This document shows positions 8,500 to 15,754 of a stretch of DNA of 28,288 nt, one piece after another (the first letter of the stretch is position 1; every line of letters begins with the position of its first letter). The notes below the pieces were generated by a model. It searched no databases, was not told the DNA's origin, and saw nothing but the letters and a program-made list of their open reading frames with translations. Origin of the DNA: BOKV01 sp041742235 (lineage in GTDB: Bacteria; Pseudomonadota; Alphaproteobacteria; Rhizobiales; Rhizobiaceae); contig JBGSJA010000125.1 of the NCBI GenBank assembly GCA_041742235.1, positions 1-28,288 of the forward strand, in the 5' to 3' direction. A program made the translations under genes and the position numbers.

Positions 8500-8769
8500 A
8501 TGGCCGAGGTTCATTTCACCGCCAATTTGCAGCGTCATGTCCCCTGTCCGCAAATGCAGGCGGACGGCGGCACGGTGCGCGAAGTTCTGGACTCAGTTTT
8601 CGCGGAGAATGAACTGCTGCGCGGCTACGTGCTCGACGAACAAGGCGCGCTTCGAAAGCACATGGGCATCATCGTCGATGGCGTTGTGCTGCGCGACCGC
8701 GAACGCCTCAGCGACCCGGCCGGACCGGACAGCCGGATCTATGTGATGCAGGCGCTTTCGGGAGGCTGA
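8500..8769 (+). CDS. ThiS/MoaD-family ubiquitin-like protein
   Basis: A small 89-residue protein from the ATG at 8500, behind GGGAG at 8485-8489. An in-frame upstream GTG at 8464 would add 12 residues of no family character. The sequence ends IYVMQALSGG, with the C-terminal diglycine that sulfur-carrier and ubiquitin-like proteins use for adenylation, thiocarboxylation or conjugation. The upstream pattern (GGTVREVLDSVF, then LRKHMGIIVDGVVLRDRERLSD) matches a MoaD/ThiS beta-grasp fold. No E1-like (MoeB/ThiF), MoaE, ThiG or JAB gene is nearby. This argues against a molybdopterin or thiamine role and for a specialised partner. The Asp-box protein follows after 18 bp, so the two are probably translated together. 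Confidence 0.82.
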   Translation: MAEVHFTANLQRHVPCPQMQADGGTVREVLDSVFAENELLRGYVLDEQGALRKHMGIIVDGVVLRDRERLSDPAGPDSRIYVMQALSGG

Positions 8770-8787
8770 ACACGCGACGGAGGAACC

Positions 8788-9885
8788 ATGACCCAGGAAT
8801 TGCTTGTCTCCACCCGAAAGGGATTTTTCACGCTTGCCCGTAACGGGCAGTGGCAAATCCGCAATGCCGATTTCCTCGGCGACAACGTTACGCTGGCAAT
8901 GCATGACCCGCGCAACGGCTATCGCTATGCGGCGCTGGACCACGGCCATTTCGGTGTCAAGTTGCACCGCAAGAAGCCAGGCGGCGCGTGGGAGGAAATC
9001 GCCACGCCGGCCTATCCGCCCAAGCCCGACGATGTCGTCGATACCGACGGCTGGGGCAAGGTGCTGCCCTGGACCGTGATGCGCGTCTGGGCGCTGGAAC
9101 CGGGCGGACCCGACCAGGAGGGCTTGCTGTGGTGCGGGACCATTCCCGGCGCGCTCTTCCGCTCGAACGACCATGGCGAAAGCTGGCAGTGGGTGAAGAG
9201 CCTTTGGGACCACCCTTCGCGCAAGCGCTGGATGGGCGGTGGCGCAGACTTCCCGGGCATCCACTCCATTTGCGTTGATCCGCGCGACTCGAACACCGTT
9301 CGCCTCGGTGTTTCCTGCGGCGGCGTCTGGCGGACCCGCGATTGCGGCGAGAACTGGGAACTCACGGCCAACGGCATGCGCGCTGAATTCCTGCCGCCCG
9401 AACAGCAGGGCGATCCGGAAATCCAGGACGCGCACATGCTGGTGCAAAGCCCGTCCTCGCCGGACCGCATGTGGGTGCAACACCACAACGGCATTTTCCG
9501 GTGCGACGATGCGCAGACCTGGACCGAGATCCTGGACGTGCCACCATCCTCTTTCGGCTTCGCCGTCGCCGTGCATCCGCGCGAACCTGACACCGCCTGG
9601 TTCGTGCCGGGCATCAAGGACGAGAAGCGCTATCCGGTGGACGGCGCACTTGTCGTGACCCGCACGCGCGATGCCGGAAGGAGCTTCGACGTGCTGACCA
9701 ACGGCCTGCCGCAGCAGCATGCCTACGATGTCGTCTATCGCCACGCGCTCGACATCGATGACAGCGGCGACCGTCTTGCCTTCGGCTCCACCACGGGCGG
9801 CCTTTGGCTGACGGAAGACCAGGGCGACCATTGGCGGGAGATCAGCCACACCCTGCCGCCGGTGCATGCAGTCCGCTTCACCTGA
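8788..9885 (+). CDS. Asp-box (BNR) beta-propeller protein, sialidase/VPS10-like
   Basis: A 365-residue protein with a GGAGG ribosome site 5 bp before the ATG at 8788. It starts with a strand typical of these proteins (LLVSTRKGFFTL), without a signal peptide. Four Asp-box turns (S/T-x-D-x-G-x-x-W/F) are visible: SNDHGESW at 126-133, TRDCGENW at 183-190, TRDAGRSF at 293-300 and TEDQGDHW at 342-349, regularly placed as in a beta-propeller. Such proteins are often labelled exo-alpha-sialidase. I see no complete sialidase active-site set (FRIP motif and arginine triad), so enzymatic sialidase activity is not supported. It follows the ThiS/MoaD-like gene by 18 bp and is the last gene of the cluster. 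Confidence 0.8.
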   Translation: MTQELLVSTRKGFFTLARNGQWQIRNADFLGDNVTLAMHDPRNGYRYAALDHGHFGVKLHRKKPGGAWEEIATPAYPPKPDDVVDTDGWGKVLPWTVMRVWALEPGGPDQEGLLWCGTIPGALFRSNDHGESWQWVKSLWDHPSRKRWMGGGADFPGIHSICVDPRDSNTVRLGVSCGGVWRTRDCGENWELTANGMRAEFLPPEQQGDPEIQDAHMLVQSPSSPDRMWVQHHNGIFRCDDAQTWTEILDVPPSSFGFAVAVHPREPDTAWFVPGIKDEKRYPVDGALVVTRTRDAGRSFDVLTNGLPQQHAYDVVYRHALDIDDSGDRLAFGSTTGGLWLTEDQGDHWREISHTLPPVHAVRFT

Positions 9886-10040
9886 CGATTGACGCAGCGG
9901 AAGAAGCCGTAGCTTCAACGCAACAGGTGGTCTTGGTTGCACCCCGGCATGGCAAATCGCCTGCCGTTGCCTTGCTTTTGCCCCCGGTTACCGCTTAAGC
10001 CGGCGCTCCCGATTAGTTCGCCAAGGCGAAGGACAGTTCA

Positions 10041-11246
10041 ATGCAACCCGGTTTCGTACGTTCGGCCATCGTGCTCGGCCTGCTCGCATGCGTCGGGCCG
10101 GTGGCGATCGACATGTACCTGCCGGCAATGCCGGCGATTGCCGAGGGGCTGAACACGGACATCGCGTCCGTGCAGATGACGCTCAGCCTCTATTTCGTTG
10201 CATTCGGCGTGGCGCAACTTGTCTATGGCCCGCTCGCCGACATGTATGGCCGCAAGCCGCCGCTCTATGCGGGGCTGCTGCTTTTTCTTGTCGGCTCGAT
10301 CGGCTGCACGCTCGCACCATCGATCGAATGGCTGATCTTCTCGCGCTTCGTGCAAGGCATCGGCGGCGCGGCGGTCATGGTCATTCCGCGCGCCATCATC
10401 CGCGACCTGCACACCGGCCCGCAGGCGACGCGCCTGATGGCGATGATCATGCTCGTGATTTCCGTGTCGCCGATGCTCGCGCCACTGGGCGGCAGCGCGT
10501 TGATCGCCTTGTTCGACTGGCGCTCGCTTTTCCTTGCGATGATCGTGATGGCGGTGCTCAGCATCGTGCTGACCGCGCTGATGCAGCCCGAAACACTCGC
10601 AGTGGACGACCGCGTACCGGTCAATGTACCGAACCTCCTGCGCGGCTCGCTGGACCTCTTCCGCGATCCATATTTCATGGGGCTTACCTTCATCGGCGGT
10701 TTCGGCATGGCGAGTTTTTTCGTCTTCATCGCCAGCGCCTCCTTCGTCTACACCGACCACTACGGCCTGACGCCGACGCAGTTCAGCCTCGCCTTCGCGG
10801 CCAATGCGATCGGCTTCTTCACCGCATCGCAGTTCGCGGCGGGTCTTGGCGAACGCTTCGGCATGAAGCGCGTGATGCTGCGCGCCTCGATCGGTTTTGC
10901 TGCCTGCGCGGTGGCGCTTCTGGCGATCGCGCTCGTCGCCCCGGTCGGCCTCTTCGTGCTGATGGCGATGCTGTTCCTCGCCAATGCGTGCCTTGGCCTC
11001 GTCATTCCCACGGCGATGGTGATGGCGCTCGACGACCACGGCGACCGTGCGGGCCTCGCCTCCTCGCTGGGCGGCACGCTGCAAATGGTGGCCGGCGCGT
11101 TGATGATAGCGCTTACCGGCCCATTCTTCGACGGGACGCCGCTGCCGATGATCGCCGCCATAGCGCTTTGCGCCGTTATTGCGCTGGTGCTGGCCGTGCT
11201 GGTGCTCGGCCGCCCGGTCGCCGCGCAGCAGTCAATCGCGGAATAG
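10041..11246 (+). CDS. Bcr/CflA-family multidrug efflux MFS transporter
   Basis: A 401-residue inner-membrane protein with about 12 hydrophobic segments. The N-terminal motif AIDMYLPAMPAIA is characteristic of the Bcr/CflA drug-resistance subfamily, and GPLADMYGRKPP after TM2 is the MFS motif A loop. The proton-driven antiporter would export small drugs or amphiphilic compounds; substrates cannot be predicted. The ATG at 10041 has GAAGGA 8 bp upstream. The 155-bp gap from the Asp-box gene shows no clear terminator or promoter. It ends 2 bp before the stop of convergent tdh, leaving no room for a terminator between them. Confidence 0.92.
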   Translation: MQPGFVRSAIVLGLLACVGPVAIDMYLPAMPAIAEGLNTDIASVQMTLSLYFVAFGVAQLVYGPLADMYGRKPPLYAGLLLFLVGSIGCTLAPSIEWLIFSRFVQGIGGAAVMVIPRAIIRDLHTGPQATRLMAMIMLVISVSPMLAPLGGSALIALFDWRSLFLAMIVMAVLSIVLTALMQPETLAVDDRVPVNVPNLLRGSLDLFRDPYFMGLTFIGGFGMASFFVFIASASFVYTDHYGLTPTQFSLAFAANAIGFFTASQFAAGLGERFGMKRVMLRASIGFAACAVALLAIALVAPVGLFVLMAMLFLANACLGLVIPTAMVMALDDHGDRAGLASSLGGTLQMVAGALMIALTGPFFDGTPLPMIAAIALCAVIALVLAVLVLGRPVAAQQSIAE

Positions 11247-11248
11247 GT

Positions 11249-12286
11249 TCATTCCCAGTCCAGCACGACCTTGCCGGAATTGCCGCTTCGCATCGCCTCG
11301 AAACCTTCGACATAGCGGTCGATGGGCAGGCGGTGCGTGATGATCGGGCTGATGTCCAGCCCGCCCTGGATGAAGGCGATCATCTTGTACCAGGTCTCGT
11401 ACATCTCGCGGCCATAGATGCCCTTGAGCGTCAGCATCTTGAAGATGACCTTGTTCCAGTCGATGGAAAAATCGCCGGGCGGAATGCCGAGGATCGCGAT
11501 CTTGCCGCCATTGTTCATGGCCGCGATCAAGTCGCGGAAGGCGGGCGCGGCGCCCGACATTTCAAGCCCCACGTCGAAGCCCTCGACCATGCCGACTCGC
11601 TTCATCACTTCCTGCAAGGTCTCGTTGCGCGCATCAACCACATATTCGACGCCGGCCTTTTTCGCGAGGTCAAGCCGCAGCGGGTTGATGTCGGTGATGA
11701 CGACCTTGCGCGCGCCTGCCCTTTGCGCAACGAGCGCGCCCATGATGCCGATGGGGCCCGCGCCGGTGACGAGTACGTCCTCGCCGACGCAGTCGAACGA
11801 AAGCGCTGTGTGCACCGCATTTCCGAACGGGTCGAAGATCGCGGCGATCTCGTCCGGCACATCCGCGGGGATGGGCACGACGTTGGATTCGGGAATGCAG
11901 ATATACTCGGCGAAAGAGCCGGGCCGGTTGACCCCGACGCCGAGCGTGTTGCGGCAAAGCTGGCCTCGCCCGGCGCGGCAATTGCGGCATTTGCCGCACA
12001 CGATGTGGCCTTCGCCCGATACCCGCATGCCGACGGGATAGCGTGTCGCCGCCTCGCCCGTCGCATGGATAACGCCCATGAACTCATGGCCGGTCACCAT
12101 GGGCACCGGCACGGTGCGCGCGGCCCATTCGTCCCAGTTGTAGATGTGTACATCGGTGCCGCAAATCGCCGACTTGCGCACCTTGATCAGAACGTCGTTC
12201 GGTCCCGGCTCGGGGATGGCGACCTCTTCCATCCAGATGCCGGGTTCCGCCCTCGCCTTGACCAGCGCCTTCATGATGCCTGCCAT
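11249..12286 (-). CDS. tdh: L-threonine 3-dehydrogenase
   Basis: A zinc medium-chain dehydrogenase that oxidises L-threonine to 2-amino-3-ketobutyrate with NAD in the cytoplasm. Length 345 residues fits (family about 341-345). Catalytic zinc ligands are seen in ICGTDVHIYNWDEW (C42) and GHEF (H67, E68). The structural zinc cysteines are C97, C100, C103 and C111 in CGKCRNCRAGRGQLC. NAD binding is at VTGAGPIGIMG (173-183). AGGAAAG precedes the ATG at 12286; MKAL four residues later is an alternative. It lies 10 bp downstream of kbl on the same strand, so the two-step threonine-to-glycine pathway is one operon. Confidence 0.96.
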   Translation of the reverse strand: MAGIMKALVKARAEPGIWMEEVAIPEPGPNDVLIKVRKSAICGTDVHIYNWDEWAARTVPVPMVTGHEFMGVIHATGEAATRYPVGMRVSGEGHIVCGKCRNCRAGRGQLCRNTLGVGVNRPGSFAEYICIPESNVVPIPADVPDEIAAIFDPFGNAVHTALSFDCVGEDVLVTGAGPIGIMGALVAQRAGARKVVITDINPLRLDLAKKAGVEYVVDARNETLQEVMKRVGMVEGFDVGLEMSGAAPAFRDLIAAMNNGGKIAILGIPPGDFSIDWNKVIFKMLTLKGIYGREMYETWYKMIAFIQGGLDISPIITHRLPIDRYVEGFEAMRSGNSGKVVLDWE

Positions 12287-12296
12287 CGGTCTTTCC

Positions 12297-13484
12297 TCAG
12301 ATCACGCCAAGTTCACGGCCGGTTTGCGCAAAGGCCTCGATTGCCTCATCAACCTCGTGCCTTGAATGTGCCGCCGACATTTGCGTGCGGATGCGCGCCT
12401 GGCCTTTCGGCACCACCGGAAACGAGAAGCCGGTGACGTAGACGCCGCGCGCGGTCATGGCGTCGGCCATGTCGCGGGCAAGCTTTGCTTCGCCCAGCAT
12501 GACAGGAATGATCGGATGATCCGCGCCGGCGAGCCTGAAACCGAGCTTGGTCATTTGCGAACGGAAATGCCGGGCATTGTCGAACAGCCTCTCGCGCAGA
12601 TGATCGCCGTTCTCTATGAGCTCGAACACCTTGAGCGAGGCGGCGGCGATGACGGGCGCCAGCGTGTTGGAAAACAGGTATGGCCGTGAGCGCTGGCGCA
12701 GCCATTCGATCACCGGCGCTGGCCCTGCCGTGTATCCTCCGGAAGCCCCGCCCAGCGCCTTGCCGAGCGTGCCGGTGACGATGTGCACGCGGCCTTCCAC
12801 GCCGCAATGTTCGATCGAGCCGCGGCCATGCTTTCCAAGGAAGCCGACGGCGTGCGAGTCGTCCACCATCACCATCGCGTCATGCTTCTGCGCAAGGTCG
12901 CAGACCGATTGCAGGTTGGCGATGATACCGTCCATGGAAAACACGCCGTCTGTCGCTACGAGCCGGAAGCGCGCGTTTGAAGCCGCCTTCAAGCCGTTCT
13001 CCAGCTCGCCCATGTGATTGTTTGCGTAGCGGTTCCGCTGCGCCTTGCACAGCCGCACGCCGTCGATGATCGAGGCATGGTTCAGCGCGTCCGAGATGAT
13101 TGCGTCCTCTTCCCCGAGGATCGTCTCGAACAAGCCGGTATTTGCGTCGAAGCAGGACGAGTACAGGATGGCGTCCTCGAATCCGAGGAAATCGGCAATT
13201 CGCCTCTCCAGCGCCTTGTGCTCTTCCTGGGTTCCGCAAATGAAGCGCACGGAGGCCATGCCATAGCCGTAGCGGTCGAGCGCCTCATGCGCTGCTTGCG
13301 TGATTTCCGCGTTGTCCGCCAGGCCCAGATAGTTGTTGGCGCACAGGTTGATGACGCTGCTGCCGTCGGCAAGTGTCACCGTTCCCGCCTGCTTGGAGGT
13401 GATGACGCGCTCGCGCTTGTAGAGCCCGGCTTCCTTCAGCCCTGCCAGTTCGGCTTCCAGATGCCCGATCAATGACTGTGCCAT
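12297..13484 (-). CDS. kbl: Glycine C-acetyltransferase (2-amino-3-ketobutyrate CoA ligase)
   Basis: A PLP-dependent alpha-oxoamine synthase that cleaves 2-amino-3-ketobutyrate with CoA to glycine and acetyl-CoA. The 395 residues match the family. The PLP-lysine context is TGTLGKALGGASGGY (K242), preceded by the aspartate-histidine motif DDSHAVGFLGKHGRG (208-222). The N-terminal NNYLGLADN motif is also typical. The ATG at 13484 has GAGG about 6 bp upstream. First gene of kbl-tdh. The roughly 200 bp upstream hold no promoter I can call with confidence. Confidence 0.96.
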   Translation of the reverse strand: MAQSLIGHLEAELAGLKEAGLYKRERVITSKQAGTVTLADGSSVINLCANNYLGLADNAEITQAAHEALDRYGYGMASVRFICGTQEEHKALERRIADFLGFEDAILYSSCFDANTGLFETILGEEDAIISDALNHASIIDGVRLCKAQRNRYANNHMGELENGLKAASNARFRLVATDGVFSMDGIIANLQSVCDLAQKHDAMVMVDDSHAVGFLGKHGRGSIEHCGVEGRVHIVTGTLGKALGGASGGYTAGPAPVIEWLRQRSRPYLFSNTLAPVIAAASLKVFELIENGDHLRERLFDNARHFRSQMTKLGFRLAGADHPIIPVMLGEAKLARDMADAMTARGVYVTGFSFPVVPKGQARIRTQMSAAHSRHEVDEAIEAFAQTGRELGVI

Positions 13485-13691
13485 GTGGCCTCGCGGAGCT
13501 GACGGTCATTGGAATATCTAATCCCGGCAGTTGCGTTTTGGCACCCTCAATCGCGGCAGGAAATGGCAAAATCCGTGGAACGGCTGCGGAATCGGAATTT
13601 GCGGTGGGTGCGGGTGGCGAACAGTTCTTTGCGACATGCCTGCCGAATCCGCTATGCTGCCAACGCACCGAAAACTGTGGGAAATCCGTTC
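13485..13691. other. Intergenic region upstream of kbl
   Basis: This 207-bp stretch should contain the kbl promoter on the minus strand and any leader of the small plus-strand candidate at 13692. I see no convincing -35/-10 pair, terminator or large inverted repeat, and short frames across it have no family character. Confidence 0.4.
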
Positions 13692-13890
13692 ATGAGAGAA
13701 CGCAATGCGGGATTGATCAGGGGCGGCATCTTCGCCGCCGCGGTCGGGGCGATCTTCTTTCTCGCGGCCTCTGTCTGGCTTGCGCCCGAATCGAACGACC
13801 CTGTCGAGGTGATGCGGATCGCCGGACAGGCATCCGGCGTGGCCATCGGGGTGGGGCTGCTTCGGCATCATCGGCAAGAAGCAGGCATGA
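13692..13890 (+). pseudogene. Candidate small membrane protein, apparent frameshift
   Basis: From the ATG at 13692 (GGGAAA upstream) the frame encodes a short basic N-terminus, a strong membrane segment around residues 11-31 (GGIFAAAVGAIFFLAASVWL) and a second less hydrophobic stretch beginning QASGVAIG. In this frame it then loses hydrophobic character and runs to 14216, antisense to the next gene. Skipping one G in the GGGG run at 13848-13851 gives a natural ending (WGCFGIIGKKQA, stop at 13888-13890), completing a second membrane-like segment with a Lys-Lys end. The intact product would be about 65 residues. It may be a real frameshift, a sequencing error, or not a gene. No function recognised. 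Confidence 0.4.
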
Positions 13891-13949
13891 TGCGAGCAAG
13901 CGCGCCCGGCTCCGGGCCGGACGCGCTGGTTTCCAGTGGCTGCCGCCGC

Positions 13950-14189
13950 TTACTTGTTCTTGACGATGATCGGGGTCAGCAAATCGCCCCAATTGCCGTT
14001 GCCGCAATGGTGGCGCGCCGAGCGGATCAGTTCCACCGACACGCCCGCCTCGACCGCCTGCATCACCGACTGGTTAAGGCGGTGCAGGTCGTTGGCGAGA
14101 CGGCGGATGGCCGCCTGCTCGTCGGTGTTCATTGCGGAGGCCATTTCCTCGGAACGTTCCTTTACCGGTGGCTTTGCACTTGCGTTCAT
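13950..14189 (-). CDS. Small conserved-looking protein downstream of aceA
   Basis: A 79-residue soluble protein. The ATG at 14189 is preferred over a GTG at 14204 because GAGGAG lies about 8 bp before it and partly within the longer version. It is mostly helical and charged (MASAMNTDEQAAIRRLANDL, then a segment LNQSVMQAVEAGVSVELIRS), with a terminal segment RHHCGNGNWGDLLTPIIVKN. It has no membrane segment or known motif. It lies 58 bp after the aceA stop on the same strand, so it is probably co-transcribed with isocitrate lyase. Good ribosome site and rhizobial codon use support a real gene; function unknown. Confidence 0.68.
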   Translation of the reverse strand: MNASAKPPVKERSEEMASAMNTDEQAAIRRLANDLHRLNQSVMQAVEAGVSVELIRSARHHCGNGNWGDLLTPIIVKNK

Positions 14190-14247
14190 CGGTGTTCTCC
14201 TCACCTGATTGGTTGAAGCGGGGCGGCCCGTCGCCGCCCTGCGATTG

Positions 14248-15537
14248 TTATTCGGCGGCCGGGCGGAACTGGGCGTGCTCGGTCGATTCCTTCATCGCGG
14301 TCGTCGAGGATTCGCCGCCCGTGATCGCCAGCGAAACCGCGTCGAAATAGCCGGTGCCGACTTCGCGCTGGTGCTTGGTCGCGGTGTAGCCATTGGCTTC
14401 CGCCGCGAACTCGGCTTCCTGCAATTCCGAATAAGCCGACATCTGCCGCTCCTTGTAGCCGCGAGCCAGTTCATACATGCCGAAGTTGAGCTGGTGGAAA
14501 CCCGCGAGCGTAATGAACTGGAACTTGTAGCCCATGGCGCCGAGTTCGCGTTGGAACATGGCGATCGTTGCGTCGTCGAGGTTCTTTTTCCAGTTGAACG
14601 AAGGCGAGCAATTATACGCCAGCAGCTTGTTTGGATGATGCTTGCGCACGCCTTCGGCGAATTTCTTCGCCTGTGCCAGATCGGGCTTCGAGGTCTCGCA
14701 CCATATCAGATCGGCATGCGGCGCGTACTTGATGGCGCGCGCAATGCACGGCTCGAGGCCGTTCTTCACATGGTAGAAACCTTCAGCCGTGCGGCCCGCG
14801 TCATAGTCCACGAAAGGCTCGTCGTTCTCGTCGATGTCCGATGTCAGAAGCTTGGCCGCTTCCGCGTCCGTGCGGGCTACCACGAGCGAGGGAACACCCA
14901 TCACGTCGGCTGCAAGACGCGCCGCGTTGAGATTTCGCACATGTGCCGAAGTGGGGATCAGCACCTTGCCGCCAAGGTGGCCGCACTTCTTTTCAGAAGC
15001 AAGCTGGTCTTCGTAGTGTACGCCGGCGGCGCCCGCCTCGATATAGGCCTTCATCAGCTCAAACGAGTTGAGCGGCCCGCCAAAGCCAGCTTCCGCGTCG
15101 GCGACGATCGGCGCGAACCATGTTTCGACCGAAAGGCCGTTGCCTTCCTGGGTCTCGATCTGGTCGGCGCGTTGCAGCGTGCGGTTGATGCGCTTGGCAA
15201 GCTCGGGTCCGGCATTTGCCGGATACAGCGACTGGTCGGGATACATGGCCGAGGCCGTGTTTGAATCCGCCGCGACCTGCCATCCGGACAGATAGATCGC
15301 CTTCAGTCCGGCGCGGACCATCTGCATTGCCTGGTTGCCCGACAGCGCACCCAGCGCATTGACGAAATCATCCTCGTGGATGAGCTTCCACAGGCGGTTG
15401 GCGCCCATCTCGGCGAGCGAATACTTGATCTCCACCGAGCCGCGCAGCTTCTTCACGTCTGCCGGCGTGTAGGGGCGCTCGATGCCGTCAAAACGCCCTT
15501 GCGGAGCGGAGGGAACAAGGTTGTAAAAATCGGTCAT
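14248..15537 (-). CDS. aceA: Isocitrate lyase
   Basis: AceA splits isocitrate to glyoxylate and succinate, the first glyoxylate-bypass step, needed for growth on acetate, fatty acids or PHB breakdown products. The 429 residues fit the family. The catalytic signature KKCGH is at residues 183-187 (C185), and GWQVAADSNTASAMYPDQSLY around 85-105 and NCSPSFNW are typical. The ATG at 15537 has AGGAAG upstream. It is divergent from the ScfR/RamB-like regulator (217-bp gap), a family whose members control glyoxylate-cycle genes. A palindromic word TTGCACTGCAA lies 75-85 bp upstream of the start. A small gene follows in the same direction. Malate synthase is not in the window. Confidence 0.97.
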   Translation of the reverse strand: MTDFYNLVPSAPQGRFDGIERPYTPADVKKLRGSVEIKYSLAEMGANRLWKLIHEDDFVNALGALSGNQAMQMVRAGLKAIYLSGWQVAADSNTASAMYPDQSLYPANAGPELAKRINRTLQRADQIETQEGNGLSVETWFAPIVADAEAGFGGPLNSFELMKAYIEAGAAGVHYEDQLASEKKCGHLGGKVLIPTSAHVRNLNAARLAADVMGVPSLVVARTDAEAAKLLTSDIDENDEPFVDYDAGRTAEGFYHVKNGLEPCIARAIKYAPHADLIWCETSKPDLAQAKKFAEGVRKHHPNKLLAYNCSPSFNWKKNLDDATIAMFQRELGAMGYKFQFITLAGFHQLNFGMYELARGYKERQMSAYSELQEAEFAAEANGYTATKHQREVGTGYFDAVSLAITGGESSTTAMKESTEHAQFRPAAE

Positions 15538-15611
15538 GCCGGCCTTCCTTTGCTACTTCACATCGTTTCAGGCCGCACATGCTTGCGACCAATCCATGTC
15601 ATGGATTTACA

Positions 15612-15622
15612 TTGCACTGCAA
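15612..15622. promoter_or_regulatory. Palindromic site upstream of aceA, shared with phasin promoter
   Basis: TTGCA-C-TGCAA is a perfect 5-1-5 palindrome 75-85 bp upstream of the aceA ATG. On the aceA strand it falls in the 17-bp spacer of a weak promoter-like pair (TTGGAG and TAAATC). The same word TTGCACTGCA occurs at the phasin promoter (27025-27034). A repressor site is a reasonable inference; the regulator is not proven. Confidence 0.45.
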
Positions 15623-15694
15623 AAATCTCCAAACGCCGGCTTCAAAACAGCGGGTTGATTGGGGTCACGCTGTCTTGCCTTTGACAATCGGCAC

Positions 15695-15754
15695 TTGTAA
15701 TCTTGTCACGAATGTAAAGGCCGTGGATGCGGCCAAAGTTGTAAAGGGCTGTAA
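15695..15754. promoter_or_regulatory. Four TGTAA(A) direct repeats upstream of the ScfR-like gene
   Basis: TTGTAA (15695-15700), ATGTAAAGG (15712-15720), TTGTAAAGG (15739-15747) and CTGTAAATGG (15749-15758) recur in the 60 bp before the regulator's ATG, the last overlapping it. A TTGACA -35-like box lies at 15681-15686. Repeats at a regulator's own start suggest autoregulation or dual control of aceA, but the motif is not one I can assign. Confidence 0.35.

Noticed and set aside
10088..12436. Very long plus-strand open frame of 782 codons across the MFS and tdh genes
   Set aside because: It is an out-of-frame and antisense shadow: arginine/histidine-rich low-complexity protein with no motifs, while the overlapping frames encode clear MFS and Tdh proteins.
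13898..13931. GC-rich hairpin between the small membrane candidate and the small aceA-linked gene as a bidirectional terminator
   Set aside because: The stem is short (GCCCG/CGGGC core) and no T-run follows on either strand.
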